Assembly (NCBI GenBank): GCA_023052935.1
Contig: CM041292.1
Coordinates: 105,827,906 to 105,891,905, forward strand
From: Piezodorus guildinii
Lineage: Eukaryota; Arthropoda; Insecta; Hemiptera; Pentatomidae
Length of the DNA: 64,000 nucleotides
Direction of reading: 5' to 3'
In this document: piece after piece, positions 22,465 through 32,546 of the stretch
Numbering within the stretch: the first letter of the stretch is position 1
Layout of the letters: every line of letters starts with the position of its first letter
Translations under genes and position numbers: made by a program
Notes under the pieces: generated by a model
Seen by the model: the letters and a program-made list of their open reading frames with translations, nothing else
Told to the model about the DNA's origin: nothing
The model's database searches: none

Positions 22465-23365
22465 ACTTTCACTTACCTATATATGAAATATATAGTAAGG
22501 GAAAGTATTGCGATCTTGAAAATTTACGAATTCTAGTTTTGGACGAAAATACACGTTTTAGGGTCTCCTGAGTCCAAATAACCAAGTCCCGCAAAAAGTT
22601 CTGTGTGTGTGGTAACTCCCGGGCGAAAACGAAAAGTCCTATGAAACTGAAATTTCATATTTAATACAACTTAACGCCCGAGATGTTACAGAATTGTTAC
22701 CATCAAAATCAGCTAACCGGAAGTCCTGCTTCATCCCAATGCATTTAGCACCTTTTTACGATTTTATCAAAAATGGCTCTAACGATTTTGATTAAACTCC
22801 CTATATCGATGCAAAATTTAATGGACTTTAATGTCATGTAGGTTTTATTCTGATTGAAATAGTCTGACAGTACTTAAATTCCCATATTTTAAATTTTCTT
22901 CTTTCTAAGTACTTTTAATTCTGTAGATTCTATAAAAATGACTATATTATCTTGCTTGCATTGATAAATAACAGCTAAATATGCAAGTTGAGCGAATTTG
23001 ATAAATAACTAAAGGAGAAAACTGAAAAAAATATTTGTTTAATGCAATTTTTGTTTTTGAACATAAGAACAATAATATAGACCTATAATATACCGTTGGA
23101 AAGCTAAAGATTTTAGAAAAAATATTATCTGATACACAAGCTTGTAAAAGTTAATAAAGAGTGATGAAAAGTCGATAAAACTGTCTTATTATTTTAGATA
23201 ATAATATAATAGATGTTTTAATAAAACACATGTTTCTATAGAAATTCAATTTATTAAATGTTTTATTGATTTTACTCATCTTTATCTCTAACTGTATTTG
23301 AAAATTTGTTAATCGATTTAAAAAACGGATGTAAGTGAAAGTCGTGTGTTGCCCGCAGCAGATTT
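22465..23365 (+). repeat. Repeat D, copy 2 (best full-length copy)
   Basis: This is the best reference for the family. The upstream edge has an inverted pair: ACTTTCACTTACC (22465-22477) and GTAAGGGAAAGT (22495-22506). The body runs through GTCCCGCAAAAAGTTCTGTG, GGTAACTCCCGGGCG, GGCTCTAACGATTTTGATTA, a long AT-rich core with CGTTGGAAAGCTAAAGATTT, and the end AGTGAAAGTCGTGTGTTGCCCGCA (here broken for length: AGTGAAAGTCGTGTG then TTGCCCGCA). There is no ORF that recurs between copies. Confidence 0.75.
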
Positions 23366-23689
23366 TGTTTTTCAATTTTTTTAGACAATTTATTCATTTT
23401 CACTGGTCGGAGTCGCTTTACGTTTAGTTGAATGAGATCGAATGCTAGTATATCTGTTGAATTTTTATATCTAAAGATAACACAACATATAAATCAATCA
23501 TTCTTTAACGTAAATAATACAACAAATGAACTCCAATAAGGTAAAAATGTTGGATTATGATAACTGAGAGCAAAATGACTTTAATTTTCTCATGACGACT
23601 TCGTTATTTAAATATCGGCATTTACGTTCTGCCAGACTATTTCAATGAGGGTGGATATAATTAGTTGACCGTTGAGAATTGCTAAAAGG

Positions 23690-23960
23690 AATTAGTCCAG
23701 GTGGCAGTTGGTGAATGAAACAATTGAATAGTTTAAACAGTTTTTTTTTTTGCCAACGTTTTGACCCCGATTGTGGGTCATCATCAGGGCGTGTTGTAAG
23801 CGAATCGAAACTGAGTTTATAAATGAATGAAAAGTGATTTTATTCTGGGACGAGTAGTCCCCTAAGAATAACAAGATAAGTACAATATAAATAATTGTCT
23901 GGTCATTTAAGACTTCAGTTTAAAAATAAAAGACAGAGTTTATGACATTGACATCTATAG
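23690..23960 (-). repeat. Penelope-like/retrozyme-type remnant with hammerhead-like core
   Basis: On the minus strand, 23752-23795 reads GCC, then CTGATGA (23781-23787), then a GACCC/GGGTC stem II, then AAAA where the hammerhead core has GAAA, then CGTT, then GGC. GCC and GGC would pair as stem I. This is the layout of the minimal type I hammerhead found in Penelope-like elements and retrozymes. The G-to-A change in the core would impair cleavage. No protein-coding part is seen. Confidence 0.45.
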
Positions 23961-24364
23961 CTTTTAAATATTTCATATGTTGGAAAAATTGAAACTTTAG
24001 GAGATGAAGAAATAGTTGGTATTTGAAAGTGGGTAATGATAAGGCTTTACGAATAGGATATAGGCAAGGAATTCCAAAATAGGGTAACACGAATGACAAA
24101 GGATTTTTTGAAGATGACGGATCTGTGAGAAGGTATATACAAGTTAATGGGTTGGGATCTAGTGTTTACTGAATGGACAGAGGAACAAGTGGTAAGCATG
24201 TTAAGAATATAAAGAGGTTGTTTTGTTTTGAAAAATCAGTAGATACAGAAACCTATGAGGTAATGCCAACGGAAAGAGGGATAGAACCAATTCAACTCGG
24301 TATACCTACTAGAAACATGGGAGCATCTGGGGATTCGACATGTGAATCTAATGAAACAATTTAT

Positions 24365-24650
24365 AAGTCTGGCGTGAAACGCGGTCGCTTCGTTTCAAGG
24401 ATGAACACTCTTTATTCAGTTTTTGAGAACAAAGTTTTACGTAAGTTTTTTCGTACGAATAGAGATGAAATCACTGAAGAATTTAGAATAATACGGAATT
24501 ACAGATCTTCTACCCTTTTTTGTTAGGCTTAGTAAAGAACGAGCTTCTAAAAAGTAAATATGTGATGAATTCACAGATAGGCGTCAAGGAGGTAGGCTGA
24601 AGCGTTGGTAACGGCTTTGGTAGTCATTGAAATTGTGTGGACAAAGATAA
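24365..24650 (+). pseudogene. LINE-E C-terminal fragment
   Basis: The frame ending at 24526 contains SVFENKVLRKFFRTNRDEIT, matching ENKVLRKIFGPKRDEAT of the other LINE-E copies. A remnant of the GRPKRRWED region follows at 24574-24610 (CGTCAAGGAGGTAGGCTGAA). The upstream 65 codons of the same ORF do not match and may be unrelated sequence. Confidence 0.6.
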
Positions 24651-25444
24651 GTAGTATTAGCATCAAACATTGGGGTTCGCTAAGTTTAGTGTTATTATTA
24701 AATGTTTATTAATCAGCCATTATTGCCTTTTTTTTCTTTGCATGTTAAGGTTTACTTTTTCCAATGTGCATTCACTACAGAGTAACTAGGATGATTTACT
24801 CTCTTATTTAGAGCGATCTAATCAGATCACTGAAGTAACAATCCTGAGTAAGCAATGGTGTGACGTAGTACTCAACCTTTCTTAGATATTCTAGCGTCTC
24901 TTTAATATGGATATAATACATCATGATTTTTTTTTTTGTAATTATTTACAATTTATCTTGTTATGTTTAAGTTTATCTTTTCTGATAAACTAAAATTCGC
25001 AGCCTAACAATAGCCGCCACGTGTGTCCTCGGCAGCCGCCTTGGAGTTATGTCTTGTCTTGAAGCTTTTCGGTTATGACACATATGAGCGTTTTGTGTGG
25101 TGCGAGCGTTGAGTGTAAAGTTTTGAACTTTAGTAATGTATGGCACTGGCTACGGCCCATTTGAGCTCGTCTTAGAACTTCCAGGTATGAGCACTAATTA
25201 ATGCAAGTTAGTCTTCTCTTATGCGGATAATTTAATGAGCCCTAGGCCAAACTTAAGCCCCCAAAGCTTTTATGATTTTTGAATGTGAGTATTCAGGTAT
25301 GAGAATGGCTTCGTTACCTCTCTGAAAGTCTGTGTTGGAATATATTATTACTGCAAGCTTTTGTTGTTTTGTTTTCTTTGCCGTGGTCATTAATCTATTT
25401 AAGCATTTGTTAGGCGGCCAGGTTATAATTGCTTAAAAAATCTG
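24651..25444. other. Non-coding stretch with a GC-richer island
   Basis: About 25005-25340 is clearly less AT-rich than its surroundings. It has a CACGTG E-box at 25018-25023 and two CAGGTATGAG donor-like sequences (near 25183 and 25294). It may be unique host sequence such as a regulatory island or non-coding exon. No reading frame is convincing. Confidence 0.35.
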
Positions 25445-25800
25445 GTGCCCGCAACACACGACTTTCACTTGCCTCCGTTGTTAAAATCAATTTAACATTT
25501 TTTATATACATTTAGATATGAAAATAAATTGTTAAAGAATTAATTACATTGAGTTTCAATATAAACATATGTATTATTAAATACTCTATTATATTATTAT
25601 CTACGACAAGCTGTTAGTTTTATCGGATTTTAATTGTTAACTTTTACAATTTTGTGTATAAGCTAATCTTTTTTTTAATAAAATTCTTAGCTTTCCAACG
25701 GCATCTATATTACTGTGTTATATGTTCCCAAACACAAAAAGATAAACTTTTTTTCAATATAAATTTGTAAAGTAAATATCGATTCATCTTACCGTTTAAT
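25445..25800 (-). repeat. Repeat D, 3' part only
   Basis: In reverse it shows the D tail: GCCCGCAACACACGACTTTCACTT, here split as GCCCGCAACACACG and ACTTTCACTTGCC. TCCGTTGTTAAAATC and AGCTTTCCAACGGCATC follow. The match fades after about 25760, so the head half is absent. Confidence 0.7.
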
Positions 25801-27099
25801 CACCTACAAATATAAAGAAGCCTGGTATACTGTAATTGTCATGTTATAATATTGAAAATTTAATAATATGACTCTACATGTTCGAAAAATTGAATTTATC
25901 TTAGACCTGAGACGTGTTACAATATACCCCAGAAGCAGGTATCTTTATTGGTAAAAGGGATGTGCCAGCCTGATAACCACCGGGAGGCCAAGGCTTTGTC
26001 GCCGGTATTAATCACGCAGGTCCTGTCTGCCGTTTTTCAACTCACTTGTCTCATTTATAACTTCCTCCCTCCGTTTTTTCCTTCCGGTTTTCCTTGTTTT
26101 TTACCCGCTTTTCACCAAAACACCCTTCCGATCTGGAATTACCCAGCCGGGTTAGGTCTATTTATTTTTCTCTTAGGTCATTAAGCTATGTAAATACAAA
26201 ATAGTTCGGTTTGATTCCAAAATTATTGGACATAAAGTATAGAATATATTAAATTTTTGTCTCATATTTCATATAAAATTAATAAATGTGTCTTGTTAAA
26301 GCCCTAGAAAACAATACAAAAAATCAGGAGGTTAATACTTTGCTGTTAACATAATCATATTATTTATAAATAGTTAATGTAGTGTATAAAATATTACCTG
26401 AATTTTCAATATTTTACTATGCGACCAAAAATAACGTAATAGGGAATTTAATAATTAATAATCCTAAAATAATTATTTATATAAACCTAATTCTACCTCC
26501 TGACAAAATTTGTTAGGGACATTTAAATCATACATTATTTTGTGTAATACAAGTATAATGCTTATTAAAGTACTAATTTATTAAAAGAAAATTATTAAGA
26601 TAAAAATAAAAAATAAAACAAAAATCGTATGTGTTATAAGAGCCTTTGCTATTTTTCATGAATTATTTTTTCTAAGCTGACTCATTCTGAAATATTTCAG
26701 GCGCATTCCAGCCCTTTTTTGTCTTTGTAACTGAATGTTATTTCGAAATGAAATTTTATCTGGGAAATTTCTAACAACGGGCATGAATGAAAATAGTAAG
26801 TCCTGGTAAAAGAGAGCGCGGAAGTTGAGATGAAAAAGAAAAAAAAAAAAGAAGAAGAGGACTCGTTTAAAAAGTAATGCTCTGGAGAAACGAACCCAAC
26901 CCGCCCGCTTCTTGAGCCTTTTTGAAATATTTATACAAAAGCAATGGGTTTCGCCTGAGATGGAATGATTCCGATTCCTGGGAAATGGTGTTTGAAAAAT
27001 AAATTAGTAAAATTAATTTGTACAACATTTTTCTTTAAAAGACAGTTAATAAAGCATAAGGGGATTTGAAATGTCTGGTATCTTCTCTACTCGCATGTT
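25801..27099. other. Non-coding stretch
   Basis: 25920-26180 is GC-richer and pyrimidine-rich, with a 78-codon ORF of no recognised domain. The rest is AT-rich with a purine run near 26830-26860. Confidence 0.35.
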
Positions 27100-27835
27100 T
27101 GTGAAAAACCGGCAAAGAAATAGGTCTCGAATTAAATACCCATAAGACGAAATATATGATTAGTAGCAGAAACGGTGGCGATCTTGGTGATATTGATATA
27201 TCAGGGCATACTTTTGAACACGTAGAGAAATTCAAGTATTTAGGTTCAATGATAACAAGAAAAAATGAAATCCAGGAAGAAATAAATTCCTGGTTAAAGG
27301 TGGGAAATGCCTGTTTTTATTCAGTTGCTAAGTTACTTAGCTCGCGGCTTCTATCTAAAAACGTAAAGGTTAGAATTTATAAAACTATTATTCTTCCGAC
27401 GGTTCTTTACGGATGTGAAACGTTGCCGCTTACTTTGAAGGATAAATAACAGCTTAAGGTTTTCGAAAATAAGGTACTGCGTAAAATATTTGGTCCGAAG
27501 AGAGATGAGGCCACTGGGGAGTTTAGAAGGTTGCACAATGTGGAATATCGGAACTTGTATCCTGTGAATATAATTGAGTTGATAGCATCGCGGCGACTCA
27601 AATGGCCGAGTAAAGTTGTTGGGCTCGCTGAGGAACGGATTCCAAAAAAGTTGGTATTCGCTGAACCGACTGGTAGGCGTCCGAAAGGTAGGCCGAAGCG
27701 TCGATGGGAGGATTGCGTTAAGGCTGATCTCGGGGGCTTGGGCTTGAACAGTGAACAAGTCTTTGTAGGCGGAATTTGGTGGTATCGGCATCGAACCTTA
27801 GGTTTCGTTAACCTTTTATTATTACTATTATTGTT
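27100..27835 (+). pseudogene. LINE-E, copy 3 (5'-truncated)
   Basis: Plus-strand LINE-E: KKIGLELNTHKTKYMISSRN region, GGDLGDIDISGHTFEHVEKF, RLLSKNVKVRIYKTIILPTV, LYGCETLPLTLKD, then an in-frame stop near 27447. The next piece (27531-27881) holds LYPVNIIELIASRRLKWPSK and GRRPKGRPKRRWEDCVKADL. It ends at a TTA simple repeat (27817-27834). It matches 13373-14150 closely in reverse. One stop and at least one frameshift inactivate it. Confidence 0.8.
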
Positions 27836-28240
27836 TTTAGTAATAAGTATGATCATATCCCTAACCTATTTTCATGTATAAATTTATTTTTTTAATTTTT
27901 TTTATTATATTTACTAATATTCAGTTTTGATGGTTTCCACTGTTTCATCATTCCAACAATCTAACTCTGATTTTATACCAACTTTTATTTGGTACAAAAA
28001 TAAATTAAAATAGTTAAATTAAAACCTTCACTCTGAACAGAGCCAATGAGTGTTGTTAGACTAATATAAAACGATTACAAAATTTCGTTGGAAGTAACAT
28101 TCAGGCCTTAAATCACTAAAGCAATTTATCAATCACATTTAAATTTATTGTTTTTGTGGAAAGAAATATTTTGAAATATTGTATAGCATATTTAATTCGT
28201 ATTATCATTAAGTACTTAGGAGAAAATTGGACCGGGTTGC
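27836..28240. other. AT-rich non-coding stretch
   Basis: Nothing recognised. Confidence 0.4.
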
Positions 28241-28470
28241 GGTCAGTGAAGGTAAAGCAATAAATTAGTTTTAACTATTTCTTGTTTTGCTAACGTTTCG
28301 AACCGCATTGTGGGTCATCATCGGAGCTCCGTTCGGTAAGATATCTAGGACAGCTCTGCCATCTTGTCCTATCTTCTGTCTAGTCCTACTGCTATATGTT
28401 CCAGTTTTTTCCTAGCTATCTTTACTGTAGCCTTGACGATGTCCCACAATGAATACTTCTGAGGCTTGGC
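28241..28470 (-). repeat. Penelope-like/retrozyme-type remnant with hammerhead-like core
   Basis: On the minus strand, 28289-28330 reads GCT, CCGATGA (28318-28324; consensus CTGANGA), a weak stem II (GACC with GGTT), GAAA (28296-28299), CGTT, AGC. GCT and AGC pair as stem I. The GAAA is intact, while the conserved U of CUGANGA is C. Together with the copy at 23752, the stem I pair changes on both sides, which supports a real ribozyme ancestry. Confidence 0.45.
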
Positions 28471-28938
28471 TCTCTACGGTCAGCTATTGATATTTATCAC
28501 AAAATATTAACATAAGATAATTAAGAGTTTATTTGAATGTTGTTTATTATATACATTTGCTCAGTAACAATAAGATTATTAAAATATCTAAAAATTAATT
28601 AATTTGTTATCATAAGCATTTAACGTGATAAAAATATATGTCACTAATGACTGAAACATGGAAATAACTCTTACAGGGGTAGGTAAACAAATTTAATATT
28701 CAGGCTTATATACTTCTTAATAATTATTAAAATAAAATAACATAATTGATAAATTACCTTTTAATAAGTCTTTTAATAAGTAATTGAGCACTCTTAAAAT
28801 TAATAGTATAATCATTATGGGAATCCCGGTAACGCTGCTACCTAGCGCATTATCGAATAAAAATGAATAAAGTTTCAAAATGTTGTAATAAATCGATATT
28901 TGAGCATGATATCTTAAAATCAAAATTAAATGAACCCC
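28471..28938. other. AT-rich non-coding stretch
   Basis: Nothing recognised; ORFs overlapping the end are due to the TA run that follows. Confidence 0.4.
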
Positions 28939-28939
28939 C

Positions 28940-28943
28940 TATA

Positions 28944-29005
<62 letters not shown>
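28940..29005. repeat. (TA)n microsatellite
   Basis: A TA run of about 65 bp with one early interruption. The opposing ORFs here are artefacts. Confidence 0.95.
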
Positions 29006-29007
<2 letters not shown>

Positions 29008-29174
29008 ACGATAATACCAGCCCTAGTATCGAAAACGTATTAACATAGTGAGTAATTTTAGGTAAAAGCTCTCCTGGCAACAGTTAACATGCCACATTAT
29101 TTAAAAACATAATTGATTGTTAAAATACCCATAAAAACATAAAATTATAATAAGCTTTAGTAATTTCTTGAAAC

Positions 29175-29324
29175 CGAAAAAGGTTGAATTTGAAATGGAA
29201 AAGGTTAAATTAGAAATAGAAAAGGTTAAATTTGACTTAAAAAATGGTTGAATTTGATATCGGAAAGGTTGAATTAGATTTGGAAAAGGTTGAATTTGAC
29301 TTGGATAAGGTTGAATTAGACCTG
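29175..29324 (+). repeat. 24-bp minisatellite
   Basis: About six units of a 24-bp motif with core AAAGGTTGAATTTGA. Every unit contains AAGGTTRAATTWGA with variation in between. The period is a multiple of three. Both halves can be read in frame as eight-residue repeats of the type EKVEFDL, interrupted by an extra base near 29250. No longer ORF contains it, so coding is unlikely. Confidence 0.85.
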
Positions 29325-29513
29325 CTTCAAATGCTATATATAAGAAGAATATAGTATAGATAAGAAGTGACTGAATAGATGGGACTTCAAGACAGGAAGG
29401 GTATTTTCCGTAGCTTCAATAGATCAATTATAATTATGATCATGCATCTAGAGTATATTATGTAATATCTACAATTAACTGTATTACACGACGACGGCCT
29501 GGGACGCCACCAA

Positions 29514-29586
29514 GCCCCTGTGGCCTAATGGATAAGGCATCGGTCTCCTAAACCGGGGATTGTGGGTTCGAGTCCCACCAGGGGTA
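29514..29586 (+). tRNA. tRNA-Arg (anticodon CCT)
   Basis: This gene of 73 nt folds as a complete cloverleaf. The acceptor stem is GCCCCTG with CAGGGGT, with one G:U at the first pair. The A box is TGGCCTAATGG. The anticodon stem is TCGGT/ACCGG with loop CTCCTAA giving anticodon CCT. The T arm is GTGGG-TTCGAGT-CCCAC, with B box GGTTCGAGTCC. The discriminator base is A and no CCA is encoded. It has no intron. It reads AGG codons. A T-run (TTATTTTTTATTT, from about 29592) just downstream can serve as Pol III terminator. No base looks damaged and it is not followed by a SINE body, so it is probably functional. Confidence 0.95.
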
Positions 29587-29591
29587 GATCT

Positions 29592-29600
29592 TATTTTTTA
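29592..29600 (+). terminator. Pol III terminator of tRNA-Arg
   Basis: The first T4 or longer run after the tRNA lies within the TTATTTTTTATTT sequence just downstream of the gene. Confidence 0.6.
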
Positions 29601-30481
29601 TTTACCTTTCGAAATTAATTATAAAACTTGGCTATGCATTTTTGAATTTGCACAGTTTTTCATTGGATAAAAAAAAATATTTTTTTTAATATTATTTTTT
29701 ATGCTTATCGCATTGATAAAAGTGCCGCCTTATTCAACAAATTTATTGCAAGAGGAAGCATGAGGGATCAGGAAAGTAAGTATTAAACCCTCATTAAGTG
29801 CAGTATTAGGATTAGCCGGGACAGAAGCTTGGCTTCCTGCTGCAGGCTTAGGCTATGAAAGGAGTGGTATCATGTAGCGGATAGCCTCAGTACTCTCAAC
29901 ATCAGCTTGGATCATGACCATGAAATCTTATATGGCTGGGATTGCGTTACTCTGGTGCGAGCCAGAACAATCTTTCTGTCTTGAAAAACAACTTATCAGC
30001 TTGTCCTTTATCTATTTATGCTTATGCAATTGTCCTCTACTGTCTACAAATTTAGAAGAAAAGTATTGATTGGCTATTTAGATATTTTTATAATTATTCT
30101 GTTAGCTGGATTAATTGAAAAGAATTGGTAAGGTAGCTGGAATAATGCCCATGTGGACCATGTATTATGCGTTTCCTCGGTTATAGGGCATCTTGCATTG
30201 AATCATAAGGTGGCTGTATTATTGAATTCCGACAGTAGTATTGAATAAACTGGAGCAGTTGGAGTAAACATTTTTTCTTGAAAGAATATTCCACTCCATT
30301 GTCACTTTTTTTTTTCAAGGTAGTGGTTTATGCCCAGAGGTTATGTTTTATATAAATTCGACAGTACTGACATAGTTTAATAACATACAATCAGTACAGT
30401 ATTTAATATAACCTCATTCAAATAGTAGTGTAATTCATTTCAATCATTAATTTATAAATATTAATTAATTTTCTTCAGAAA
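29601..30481. other. Non-coding stretch
   Basis: 29750-29960 is somewhat GC-richer but without a domain. No repeat match was found. Confidence 0.35.
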
Positions 30482-30825
30482 AAAGTGAGTTTTTATTTTC
30501 ACTTATATATATTTATATAAAGCAACAGAAATATATTTTTAGTCTAATGTTTTTCTGCTAATAAGAAGAATAAGAAAGAAGGTATAATATCCCGTTGGAA
30601 TACTAAAGATTTTAGAAAAAATATTATCTTACTAACAAAGAATAGAAGAGAGTAATGAGAAGGTCACAAACGTTTTGTTGTGCTTGATAATTTTTATTGT
30701 CATGTTAGTTAATCTAAAACAAATGTTGCCATTAAAACATTATAATTGTTGTTTCAACTATGAGTATATTAAAATCTTGACTTCAAGAAGGGTGTTAAGT
30801 AAAATTCGTGGGTTGAGCGCACCAG
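30482..30825 (+). repeat. Repeat D, 3' part, diverged
   Basis: It has TTTATTTTCACTTATATAT at the start, CCCGTTGGAATACTAAAGATT, TTAGAAAAAATATTATCTTA, and a tail ending GTGGGTTGAGCGCACCAG. The head half is missing. Confidence 0.6.
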
Positions 30826-31413
30826 TTTTTTTGTTTTATTAATATTAATACGTAATATATGTAAATTCATAATTAATCATAAAAATGGGAGAGAAATAGG
30901 GATTACGCACTTTTAACCAATAATTAATAGGGTTTTTTTTAATTTTTATTTCTATTAAGAATTTTAAATTTTGATTGTATATTATTTATATGTCTGAAGC
31001 TAGTGAGAAAATTCCAAGTTACTTATTTTTCGAAACTTCATTTATTATAATAGACACTTGTCACTCAAATTTATTTAAAATCAACTTCCTTTTATAAACA
31101 ATCATAAATATTTGATTTATAAACCTATAATTTTATACTACATCATTTTCGTTCTAAGCCTGTTTGAAGCCTATACACACTTGAAGAAGAGTGTCCTCCA
31201 TCTTTGACCCTGCCAGCACTCACTTGCCCTCTCTTCACCCTGATATTGTTGCTTCAATTTTTTCCTAAGTTGTTGAACTAATTATCTGGACAAGCTTTAG
31301 GCTTATTATTTAATTTTACTTTTTAAATTTTTATTTTAATTATTAATAATATTTTAAATTGCCTAATATTTTTGAATAAATAAAAAAAATTAAAAAATAA
31401 TATTTATTTCTTT

Positions 31414-31474
<61 letters not shown>

Positions 31475-32100
31475 ATATTTATTTCTTTTTAAATAGAGAG
31501 ACAGAAACATATTTATAGACAAATAAGAAGTAAATCTAGAGCAAAACAATCCGAAACCATACAGATCCAAATGGTCTGCAGAAAGAAAAGAGAAGTTCAG
31601 CCAAAGAATAAGACAATACTGGCAAGACAAAAAGAACAAGAAATAAGAAAATTGAGACATAAGTGCTTAGCGCCTTCCTTTTAGGGAGATATCGCACTAA
31701 TAATAATAATAATTATTATTTATTTCTTTTACAATAGTTTTCAATCAACTGGTGTTTTATTGAGCATACCACATTCATAGTGATGTAAATTAATTAAATT
31801 ACAGATTTTGGGAAAATTAGGCGCTGAAGAAGGGGGGAATTTAGCCTATAATAGTTTTATGTGCATTTTTGATCATATGCAAGTTATACTAATTAATAAA
31901 AAAAAAAAAATAACCTAATATGTACCTTCTGATTTGTATATGTTTTTTAATAATTATTTTTTAACGTCATATCATGAGAATGCTGGCGGCAGTTTTTATT
32001 TATGCTATGCCAGGAAACAATATTAATTGTCCCTTAACTGTACTGTTGTACAATAATAAAATAAAATTATTATAAAAATATTTTGGAAATTTAGTGTTGA
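30826..32100. other. AT-rich non-coding stretch
   Basis: Apart from the TA run at 31420-31465 nothing is recognised. The 31466-31660 ORF has no domain. Confidence 0.4.
31420..31465. repeat. (TA)n microsatellite
   Basis: A TA run of about 45 bp flanked on both sides by similar ATTTATTTCTTTT sequence, which may be a short local duplication. Confidence 0.9.
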
Positions 32101-32546
32101 TAAGTTGAGGTGAAGTTCAATGATCTAATGTACAAAAATTCAGGCATGAGGTTTCTTGGCGGAATCGACCACTCACCTTAAAAAATAAAAATTGTTTTTG
32201 CACCTGAAGATAGAGTTTTAGAAGAAAAAAATTGTGCATTGTTAAATAAAAGTGGTGAAGTGGTATTACAACCTCCAATTTTATACCAAATTAGAAAATA
32301 TATTGGTAGAAAAACTTTGAATAAAACAAAGCTAACTCTTAATCGACTTCTGAGAGGAAACTATTATATTCTACCTGAAAAACAATGAATCTAACAACAA
32401 CGCCTCTTTCTCAAGCCATTGTTTACTGAAAAAAAACATCTTGTGGAAGATTTCACTTTCTGTGTGTGCTTAGATGATAGAGAATATGATTTGTCTATGG
32501 TAAATGTCATGGTTTATGGTGTAAGGACATGATGTGAATGTTTGTA
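32085..32546 (+). pseudogene. Decayed ORF of unknown identity
   Basis: One frame is open across about 32110-32388 except for a single TAA near 32180. It includes residues such as MRFLGGIDHSP and, after the stop, VFAPEDRVLEEKNCALLNKS and LNRLLRGNYYILPEKQ. A second frame continues from about 32405 to 32530 with KHLVEDFTFCVCLDDREYDL. The composition is protein-like (mixed charged and hydrophobic residues, little low complexity), unlike the surrounding AT-rich noise. I do not recognise the family. It could be a host pseudogene, a lost exon, or an old transposon or viral relic. Confidence 0.4.

Noticed and set aside
25948..26184. 78-codon plus-strand ORF in a GC-richer patch
   Set aside because: No domain, no splice context, and the composition is explained by a pyrimidine-rich tract.
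27351..27856. Minus-strand ORFs of 146 and 149 codons
   Set aside because: They lie opposite the LINE-E coding strand and have no domain of their own.
28850..29080. Opposing ORFs with Tyr-Ile runs
   Set aside because: They are caused by the TA microsatellite at 28940-29005.
29866..29960. Sequence resembling a tRNA-like SINE head (GGAGTGGTATCATGTAGCGGATAG region)
   Set aside because: No B box and no matching body or second copy, so the resemblance is too weak.
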